DNA of 14,566 nt from Collinsella sp. (GTDB taxonomy: Bacteria; Actinomycetota; Coriobacteriia; Coriobacteriales; Coriobacteriaceae): contig DXZO01000060.1 in the NCBI GenBank assembly GCA_019419625.1, positions 62,358 through 76,923 on the forward strand. The letters run 5' to 3'. Position numbers and translations under genes: made by a program. Shown here in pieces: positions 7,571 to 13,014 of the stretch. Numbering within the stretch: position 1 is the first letter of the stretch; each line of letters begins with the position of its first letter. Under the pieces are notes generated by a model. That model had not been told where the DNA came from and did not search any database. It worked only from the letters and a program-made list of their open reading frames with translations.

Positions 7571-8284
7571 GTGCCGAACTCTGCTGTAAAACCGCTCATC
7601 TTGGTCGTTGAGGACGACCCCGCCGTTCGCAACCTTATCGTTGCCGCGCTCGAGGCGCACGGCCTGCGCCATATGGCCGTGGAGACCGCCCATGCCGCTA
7701 TCGCCGCCGCCTCGTCGCAGGCACCGAGCATTGTGCTGCTCGATCTGGGCCTACCCGATATGGATGGCGTCAAGGTGGTGGAGTCGGTGCGCGCATGGTC
7801 GGGCATGCCGATCATTGTGGTCTCGGCGCGCAGCGAAGACGCGGACAAGATCCGCGCACTCGATGCCGGTGCCGACGACTACCTGACCAAGCCGTTTTCG
7901 GTCGAGGAGCTGCTCGCGCGCATTCGCACCACGCTCAGGCGTCTCTCGTATGCGCAGGTTGGCATGGGCGCGTCCGAGGGCACGTTCGATACCGGTGAGC
8001 TGCATATCGATTTTGACGCCGGCATCGCCACGATGGACGGCGAGGAGCTGCACCTGACGCCGATCGAGTACAAGCTTTTGTGCCTGCTGGCGCACAACGC
8101 CGACAAGGTGCTGACGCACCAATATATCCTGCACGAGATTTGGGGCACGGCGACCAAGAGCGATCTGGCGAGCCTGCGCGTCTTTATGGGCACGTTGCGT
8201 AAGAAGATCGAGTCCGACCCCGCGCATCCGCGCTATATCCAAACGCACGTGGGTATCGGCTATCGCCTGGTCACCCAAGGCTAG
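7571..8284 (+). CDS. kdpE: KdpE-type OmpR/PhoB family response regulator
   Basis: This is a DNA-binding response regulator of 237 residues, the predicted phosphorylation partner of the kinase just upstream. The receiver domain (about 8-122) has the acidic pair D15-D16, the phosphoacceptor Asp58 in LLDLGLPDMDG, Ser85 in VSARSEDADKIRALDAGADD, and Lys107 in TKPF. The C-terminal winged-helix domain (about 140-236) contains HLTPIEYKLL and ends in HVGIGYRLV. Both halves closely follow KdpE of E. coli. The start is GTG at 7571: AAGGAG at 7558-7563 lies seven bases upstream and overlaps the end of the kinase gene, so the two are probably translationally coupled. An ATG-started reading from 7526 would add 15 residues that overlap the kinase gene and do not belong to the fold. 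Its targets are probably potassium transport genes, with kup the obvious local candidate. Confidence 0.92.
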   Translation: MPNSAVKPLILVVEDDPAVRNLIVAALEAHGLRHMAVETAHAAIAAASSQAPSIVLLDLGLPDMDGVKVVESVRAWSGMPIIVVSARSEDADKIRALDAGADDYLTKPFSVEELLARIRTTLRRLSYAQVGMGASEGTFDTGELHIDFDAGIATMDGEELHLTPIEYKLLCLLAHNADKVLTHQYILHEIWGTATKSDLASLRVFMGTLRKKIESDPAHPRYIQTHVGIGYRLVTQG

Positions 8285-8308
8285 ATCGCCAACCACCATC
8301 CCAATATG

Positions 8309-8375
8309 AGTTGCGGTGAAATACGGTCTAAATTTGCCTAATCCCAGGCAAAACAGTCCGTATTCCACCGCAACT
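8309..8375. repeat. Nested inverted repeat in a convergent gap, possible terminator
   Basis: The outer arms are AGTTGCGGTGAAATACGG (8309-8326) and its reverse complement at 8358-8375, with a single mismatch, giving 17 of 18 pairs. Inside lies a second perfect inverted repeat, TTTGCCT (8333-8339) with AGGCAAA (8346-8352), around a six-base loop. The element fills almost the whole gap between the kdpE stop (8284) and the rlmKL stop (8379). T-rich sequence after the right arm (TTGTTATTT) makes plus-strand termination plausible. There is no T-run on the minus-strand side. Confidence 0.75.
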
Positions 8376-8378
8376 TTG

Positions 8379-10949
8379 TTATTTGCCCTTGGGCTTGCTG
8401 GCGTAGAACTTCTTCTTTTTGGGTTTGCCGGCGGGGGAGGGTTTGCCGGCAAAGTTGGACTTTTCGTTGCCGGTCTGCGCGTGCGCGGGTACTGCCGCAC
8501 GGGGCTTGCGGGCCTCGGGGTTGCGCAGTTCCTCAACGCGCTCGGCAATCTCCTCGGCGCTAAAGCCGACCTCGGCCATGGCGTCCTCGATGGGCAGGCG
8601 GCGCACGATGTAGCAGTGGTGCACCTTCTGGTTGCGTGCGAAGTCCTCGGGGATGGTCTGCGCCGTAATGTCCTCCAGCACCACGCCCGCGCGTGCGAGC
8701 TTGCGCGTTTCGGGGCGGAAGCCTCGCAGGTTGCAGCTAAAGATGGCGTGGCCGCCCTGCGCGAGCAGGCGCGATACGCCGGCCAACAGCTCAACATGGT
8801 CGCGCTGGACATCCCAGGTGCGGCGGCCCATCTTGGACGAGTTCGAGAACGTGGGCGGGTCGACAAAGATCAAGTCCCAGCGGTTGCGCGTCTGGCGCTG
8901 GTCGCGAATCCAGGCGAGCACGTCGTCGCGCACAAAATGATGCTGAGGCCCCACAAAGCCGTTCTGGCGCATGTTGCGCTCGGCCCAGTCCAGGTAGGTG
9001 TTGGAGAGGTCGACCGTCACGGTCTCCTCGACGCCGCCATCGGCCGCGTAGCAGGTGGCAGTGCCGGTGTAGGCAAACAGGTTGAGGAAGCGGCGCGCCT
9101 GCTTGGCGTGCTCGCGCACTAGGCTGCGGGTGACGCGGTGATCCAGGAAGATGCCGACGTCCAGGTAATCGTCAAAGTTGACGGCAAAGGTGAGGCCGCC
9201 CTCTTCGATGAGCGGCAGGCGACGGCGCGCGATGTTGGCGCGCTCGCCCGAGCCGCCCTTGCCGGCGCCCTGCTTGCCGTACTGCGAGCCGCCGCGTGAA
9301 CGCATGCGGGCCTTGGCGTGCACATGCTCGGCCGGAACATCCAGGATGCGCGGCGCGATGGCCAAAATGTCGAGCATGCGTGCTTGGGCCAGCGCCGGGT
9401 CGATGGTCTTGGGCGCGGCGTATTCGGCGATGACGAGCCAGCGGCCCGGGGTCTGCGGGCAGCCCTCGTACAGATCGATGGCGGCGGAGTAATCGGGCAG
9501 GTCGGCATCGTAGACGCGGTAGCAGCTCACTCCCTCGCGCTTTGCCCACTTGCGACGCAGGCGAGCGTTCTTGCGCAGACGGTTGGCGAACTGCTCGGAC
9601 TCGGGGATGAGCACGGGCAGCGGCTTGCCGTCACCCAGGTCGAGCGTGGCGGTAGGTTCGGGCATGAAGGTGTCGGCGGCTTCGTCGCTGATGACGTCGT
9701 CGGCGTCCGCGGTCTCGCCCTCGGCGTTTGCGCTGGTCGCAGCCTCAAACGCTGCGGCGGCGTGGTCGAGCGAAGGCCAGACTTCGACGGTCGCCTCTTC
9801 GTTGTTGGGCATGACGGCGATGGAGCGCGCGGGCTCGGCGTGGAGCGCGCGCGCCATAAGGCCATCGCGGGTGAGCGCGGCGACCGGTGCCGAAGCAAGC
9901 TCGGGCGCGCGGCGCAGCTCGCCGATGAGCGTCATGGCATCGTGCATGAGCGAAAGCGGTGTCTCGGTCGTATCCGCGACCACGGCGGCGCCGGCGACGG
10001 CGCCCGCGTGGTCCAGTACGGTGGCGGACTTGGCGGCGCAAAAATCGACAAAGCGCTTGTAGCCGGCACATTTAACCATGCGCTCGGCGGTCTTGCGGGC
10101 GGCGGGGTCAACATCCACGGCAACGATGCGCGCCTGGCGCTCGCGCGCCGCCGCCTCGCGCTCGCGCGCCTCGGCAAGCAGCTGCTCCCACAGGGCAGCG
10201 TCATGCAGCTGCCAGCCCTCAAAGCCCCAGTGCTCGCGGGCGGCGCCCGGGGCGCGGTCGGTTAGGATATTCACTGCTTCCAGCAGCAGGCCGCCGCCGG
10301 CGCACGAGGCGTCGACCAGCGTGGGCAGGGCTTCGTTCTCGTAATCGTCGGCCGTCAGCTCGCGCTCGCACAGTGCAGTCCAGCCGACCTGCGCCAGCAC
10401 CAGGGCGGCATAGTCGGGGCGCAGCACGTGTGTGCCCTCGCCGGCGCGGGTCGCGGCGGGCGGCAGGCGCTTGAACAGCGGGTCGCCCGAAAGGTCCAGG
10501 CTGATGCTCGCGCGGCGCTGACGCAGCGAAAGCAGCAGGTGAACGTCGGGATCGGCGGCGTCGACATCGGCGCGACGGCCCGTGGTCTCGGCCAGACGGT
10601 CGCACAGCGCGTCCTTGGCACGCAGGGCCGAGAAGCGCGTGTTACGCAGCTGCTCGGTCACGCCGCGGGCGGTGATGGCGATGGTGGCGCCCGGGCGAAC
10701 AATGCTCTCCCAGGCGATGTCGTAAACGCCGTCGTACAGCGCATCGGCATCCTGTGCCTCAAAGCGCCCAAGCACCACAAACACGCGGCTGGCCAGGCGC
10801 GACCACAGACAGGCGCGGTAGCCTTCTTCGAGCTCGCCCTCAAACGTAGCGCGGCCCTTCAGGCGGCGGACATGCGAAAGCCCGAGCCACTTGAGCTCGT
10901 CGGCGAGTGCGGATTCAAAGCCCTCGGGGCAGCTTGCGTAAAATTCCAT
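8379..10949 (-). CDS. rlmKL: RlmKL-type 23S rRNA methyltransferase with degenerate RlmL half
   Basis: In E. coli this two-domain enzyme makes m2G2445 (RlmL half) and m7G2069 (RlmK half) on 23S rRNA. The C-terminal half here is intact: NRLRKNARLRRKWAKREGV (456-474), CYRVYDADLPDY (476-487), YLDVGIFLDHR (595-605), the SAM-binding FLNLFAYTGT (621-630), DPPTFSNS (697-704) and a conserved FARNQKVHHCY near 770-780. The N-terminal half has a recognisable THUMP-like region (about 1-160), but its SAM motif reads DASCAGGG (213-220) where the family has D-P-x-C-G-S-G-T, and the NPPYG catalytic motif is replaced by VADTTETPLS (324-333). Its 856 residues exceed E. coli's 702, because of an acidic insert (about 400-430), a Gly/Lys-rich patch (550-570) and a basic tail (815-856). 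The start ATG at 10949 has AGAGAGG upstream. RlmK activity is likely; RlmL activity is doubtful. Confidence 0.9.
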   Translation of the reverse strand: MEFYASCPEGFESALADELKWLGLSHVRRLKGRATFEGELEEGYRACLWSRLASRVFVVLGRFEAQDADALYDGVYDIAWESIVRPGATIAITARGVTEQLRNTRFSALRAKDALCDRLAETTGRRADVDAADPDVHLLLSLRQRRASISLDLSGDPLFKRLPPAATRAGEGTHVLRPDYAALVLAQVGWTALCERELTADDYENEALPTLVDASCAGGGLLLEAVNILTDRAPGAAREHWGFEGWQLHDAALWEQLLAEAREREAAARERQARIVAVDVDPAARKTAERMVKCAGYKRFVDFCAAKSATVLDHAGAVAGAAVVADTTETPLSLMHDAMTLIGELRRAPELASAPVAALTRDGLMARALHAEPARSIAVMPNNEEATVEVWPSLDHAAAAFEAATSANAEGETADADDVISDEAADTFMPEPTATLDLGDGKPLPVLIPESEQFANRLRKNARLRRKWAKREGVSCYRVYDADLPDYSAAIDLYEGCPQTPGRWLVIAEYAAPKTIDPALAQARMLDILAIAPRILDVPAEHVHAKARMRSRGGSQYGKQGAGKGGSGERANIARRRLPLIEEGGLTFAVNFDDYLDVGIFLDHRVTRSLVREHAKQARRFLNLFAYTGTATCYAADGGVEETVTVDLSNTYLDWAERNMRQNGFVGPQHHFVRDDVLAWIRDQRQTRNRWDLIFVDPPTFSNSSKMGRRTWDVQRDHVELLAGVSRLLAQGGHAIFSCNLRGFRPETRKLARAGVVLEDITAQTIPEDFARNQKVHHCYIVRRLPIEDAMAEVGFSAEEIAERVEELRNPEARKPRAAVPAHAQTGNEKSNFAGKPSPAGKPKKKKFYASKPKGK

Positions 10950-10976
10950 GGGTGACCTCTCTGGTTGCGTCGCTCC

Positions 10977-10982
10977 ATTATA
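10977..10982 (-). promoter_or_regulatory. Candidate -10 box of the rlmKL promoter
   Basis: On the minus strand this reads TATAAT, a perfect -10 match, 27 bases before the rlmKL ATG. It would give a leader of about 20 bases holding the AGAGAGG ribosome binding site. No good -35 hexamer lies at the usual distance. Confidence 0.45.
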
Positions 10983-10986
10983 TGAT
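10981..10986 (+). promoter_or_regulatory. Candidate -10 box of the HAD phosphatase promoter
   Basis: TATGAT (five of six consensus bases) lies 38 bases before the ATG of the HAD gene and shares two bases with the minus-strand TATAAT. The -35 position is poor, so the call rests on the hexamer and its place in a 75-bp divergent gap. Confidence 0.35.
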
Positions 10987-11024
10987 GGATGCTCCGTTTG
11001 CCCTTATCCTCGAAAGGAACCCAT

Positions 11025-11852
11025 ATGATTGATGCGTGCTCCGATTCCGCCGTGCTCTTTTTTGACGTGGACGGCACGCTGACGTCGTTCGATCCCGACG
11101 ATATGACCGATAAGGACTTTTCGGCGGTTCGCCCTTCGCAGACGGTGATCGAGGCGTTTCATCGTCTGCGCGACGCAGGGCACAAGGCGTTTATCTGCAC
11201 GGGTCGTCCCCTGTGGCTCATCGCGGACAGCTTGCGTGCGCTCGACCCCGCGGGCGTCGTTGCCATGGCGGGCGCCACGCTCGAGGTCGAGGGCCGCGTG
11301 GTGCATGAGGACTGCTTTGACGAAGACATTGTTGCGGAGCTTGCGCGCCGCATTGCCGCGGCGGGGTTCGAGGCTTTTTTCGAGGCCAACGCTGCGACCT
11401 TTGCGCTGGAGCCCGCGGGCGTTGAACAGTCGTCTTTGATCGGCACCTCTGTGGTGCATAGCGCCGAGGAAATGCGGATCGATGGTCGTCTGCGCGTGGG
11501 CAAGGTATGCCTTAATGCGCCCAGTCTGGCTCGCGTTGCCAACGACGACGGCTTTATCGATCGCGAGTTTGAGCTGTGCAATACCGGCGGCCAGAACCGC
11601 GAGCTGAGCCCCAAGGGTATCGACAAGGGCGTGGGCGTGGCGCGAGCGCTGGAGTACCTGGGCCGCGAGGGAAATGCGCGCACCTTTGGCTTTGGCGATT
11701 CGGGCAACGATCTGGGCATGCTCGCTGCGGTCGAGACGGCTGTCGCCATGGGCAACGCCATGCCCGAAGTCAAGGCGCTCGCCGACTACGTGACCGACGA
11801 TGTCGCACACGACGGCACCGTCACAGCGATGCAGCATTTCGGCCTCATCTAA
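11025..11852 (+). CDS. Cof-type HAD superfamily phosphatase
   Basis: This is a predicted cytoplasmic Mg2+-dependent sugar-phosphate-type phosphatase of the HAD superfamily, Cof/IIB group, 275 residues from the ATG at 11025. Motif I is FFDVDGTLTS (12-21; Asp14 nucleophile, Asp16 acid/base), motif II is CTGRP (58-62; Thr59), a Lys in LSPKGIDKG fits motif III, and motif IV is GFGDSGNDLGML near the C-terminus. The middle part forms the type IIB cap, which sets substrate choice; the substrate cannot be told from sequence. The start at 11025 is chosen over an in-frame ATG at 10989, because AAGGA (11014-11018) sits six bases upstream and the extra twelve residues would not belong to the fold. A divergent promoter region separates it from rlmKL. 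No clear terminator follows; the next gene starts 193 bases later. Confidence 0.9.
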   Translation: MIDACSDSAVLFFDVDGTLTSFDPDDMTDKDFSAVRPSQTVIEAFHRLRDAGHKAFICTGRPLWLIADSLRALDPAGVVAMAGATLEVEGRVVHEDCFDEDIVAELARRIAAAGFEAFFEANAATFALEPAGVEQSSLIGTSVVHSAEEMRIDGRLRVGKVCLNAPSLARVANDDGFIDREFELCNTGGQNRELSPKGIDKGVGVARALEYLGREGNARTFGFGDSGNDLGMLAAVETAVAMGNAMPEVKALADYVTDDVAHDGTVTAMQHFGLI

Positions 11853-11982
11853 TGAATCTCGCCTTCTGACGTTTGCTCAAACTGCGACTCTTTGCTTTTG
11901 CATGCTCAATCGATTTATCAATCCAAACGCTGAGGTGTTTATGCCGTTCGCCGAGAAGATAAAAACCCGCAGCTCACGCCTT

Positions 11983-12015
11983 GATAAACATAGGTAAAGT
12001 GTTTAGCAGTTTATC
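11983..12015. promoter_or_regulatory. Operator-like inverted repeats upstream of the transaldolase-family gene
   Basis: Two nested inverted repeats share a centre region 30-60 bases before the gene. GATAAAC (11983-11989) is repeated inverted as GTTTATC (12009-12015). TAAACA (11985-11990) is repeated inverted as TGTTTA (12000-12005) with a nine-base spacer. A TTGATA hexamer (11981-11986) that could serve as a -35 box overlaps the left arms. This is compatible with a regulator-binding site, but no regulator can be named. Confidence 0.4.
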
Positions 12016-12045
12016 GGCCGTATGCTAACGAAAGGAATCAGGCAG

Positions 12046-12750
12046 ATGGCAATCAAGGTGTTCGCTGACGGTGCAAACCTCGAGGGCATGCTCGACATGT
12101 ACGAGAACGGCAACGTTCAGGGTTTCACGACCAACCCGTCCCTTATGAAGAAGGGTGGCGTGACGGACTATCGCGCGTTTGCCAAGGAGGTCCTGGCCCA
12201 CATCACCGATGTGTCCGTCTCGTTTGAGGTCTTTGCCGATGACGTCGAGACCATGGAGGTCGAGGCGCGCGAGATTGCTACCTGGGCAGATAACGTCTAC
12301 GTCAAGATTCCGTGCGTGACCACCAAGGGCGAGTCCACTGCCGAGCTGGTGCGCAAGCTTTCTGCCGACGGCATCAAGGTCAACGTCACCACCATCTTTA
12401 CCCCCGAACAGGTCGACGAGATGGTCGAGGCCGTTGACGCCGAGACGCCGTCCATCATCTCGCTCTTTGCCGGTCGTATCGCTGACACCGGCGTCGATCC
12501 CATTCCGTTTATGACGGAGTCGGTGAAGAAGGCCGCCGCCAAGCCCAACTGCGAGGTCCTGTGGGCGTCCACGCGTGAGCTTATCAATATTTACCAGGCG
12601 GAAGGATGCGGTTGCCAGATCATCACGGTGCCCAACAGCATCCTGGCCAAGCGTAAGAACATCGGCCGTGACCCGTACGAGGTCTCGCTCGATACCGTGC
12701 GCGGTTTTGCCAAGGATATCGCCTCGCTCGGTTTCCATATCCTGCCGTAA
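12046..12750 (+). CDS. Transaldolase family protein (transaldolase or fructose-6-phosphate aldolase type)
   Basis: This is a class I aldolase of the transaldolase family, a cytoplasmic TIM barrel of 234 residues. Its size fits the short group, which contains both TalC-type transaldolases of the pentose phosphate pathway and fructose-6-phosphate aldolases. Visible motifs are FADGANLEGM (6-15), GFTTNPSLM (26-34), VYVKIP (84-89; Lys87 is the predicted Schiff-base lysine), VNVTTIF (112-118), SLFAGRIADTG (139-149) and WASTRE (173-178). The start ATG at 12046 is preceded by AAAGGA (12031-12036); the in-frame ATG at 12022 lies upstream of that site and is rejected. It appears monocistronic, with operator-like inverted repeats before it and a terminator at 12899-12933. 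Which of the two reactions it catalyses cannot be settled here. Confidence 0.9.
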   Translation: MAIKVFADGANLEGMLDMYENGNVQGFTTNPSLMKKGGVTDYRAFAKEVLAHITDVSVSFEVFADDVETMEVEAREIATWADNVYVKIPCVTTKGESTAELVRKLSADGIKVNVTTIFTPEQVDEMVEAVDAETPSIISLFAGRIADTGVDPIPFMTESVKKAAAKPNCEVLWASTRELINIYQAEGCGCQIITVPNSILAKRKNIGRDPYEVSLDTVRGFAKDIASLGFHILP

Positions 12751-12779
12751 CGCGAACGCTGGCTACATCGCGGGTTGTT

Positions 12780-12851
12780 GCCCCGGCCTTTCCTTTCCCT
12801 ATCGCTCACGCGCTTCGCGAGGGTCGCGCTAGGCAAAGGAAAGGCCGGGGC
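12780..12851. repeat. Long imperfect stem-loop after the transaldolase-family gene
   Basis: The perfect outer stem of 17 base pairs is formed by 12780-12796 (GCCCCGGCCTTTCCTTT) and 12835-12851. Past a C-C mismatch the stem continues with CCTA (12798-12801) against TAGG (12830-12833), then CGC (12803-12805) against GCG (12826-12828). The apical part is GC-rich and contains CGCGCTTCGCG. No T-run follows on either strand, so this looks like a palindromic repeat or mRNA 3'-end structure more than an intrinsic terminator. Confidence 0.75.
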
Positions 12852-12898
12852 TGCCGACACGAGCTTGCCAGTAGGTTCTGGGCTGAATAAGACTTGGC

Positions 12899-12933
12899 TG
12901 GTGCTGCCTCTTTGATGGGCCGGCACCATTTTT
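12899..12933 (+). terminator. Intrinsic terminator after the transaldolase-family gene
   Basis: TGGTGC (12899-12904) pairs with GCACCA (12923-12928), the stem continues with a T-G and a G-C pair, and a loop follows past a C-C mismatch. The right arm is followed directly by TTTTT (12929-12933). Position, about 150 bases after the stop codon, and structure fit rho-independent termination on the plus strand. Confidence 0.7.
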
Positions 12934-12944
12934 GTTGCGGTATC

Positions 12945-12977
12945 TGCAAGTTTTCCCATTGGGTGAGAAAACTTGCA
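12945..12977. repeat. Perfect 11-bp inverted repeat near the tex 3' end
   Basis: TGCAAGTTTTC (12945-12955) pairs exactly with GAAAACTTGCA (12967-12977) around an eleven-base loop that itself contains CCCATTGGG. The right arm also forms the short palindrome AACTTGCAAGTT with the following bases. It lies 38 bases past the tex stop on the minus strand and has no T-run on either side, so a role as tex terminator is possible but not clear. Confidence 0.6.
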
Positions 12978-13014
12978 AGTTCGACGATGGGCAGCGGTGG
13001 TTCGTCCTTTGCTG

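Noticed and set aside
6049..7848. 599-codon open frame on the minus strand opposite the sensor kinase and regulator
   Set aside because: It is a by-product of strong G/C bias at third codon positions in the kinase gene. Its translation is Arg/His/Ala-rich without recognisable motifs, and the sense strand encodes clear kinase and regulator domains.
9318..10265. 315-codon open frame on the plus strand opposite rlmKL
   Set aside because: It is a codon-bias shadow of rlmKL with no ribosome binding site or motif.
11941..11997. 18-codon ATG frame in the gap before the transaldolase-family gene, a possible leader peptide
   Set aside because: It lacks a convincing ribosome binding site, has no regulatory codon run and no nearby attenuator hairpin. 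It is too short to support on its own.
12780..12977. CRISPR array or tRNA as an explanation for the cluster of stem-loops
   Set aside because: The three structures are different from each other, with no regular repeat-spacer pattern, and none folds as a cloverleaf with tRNA signature bases.
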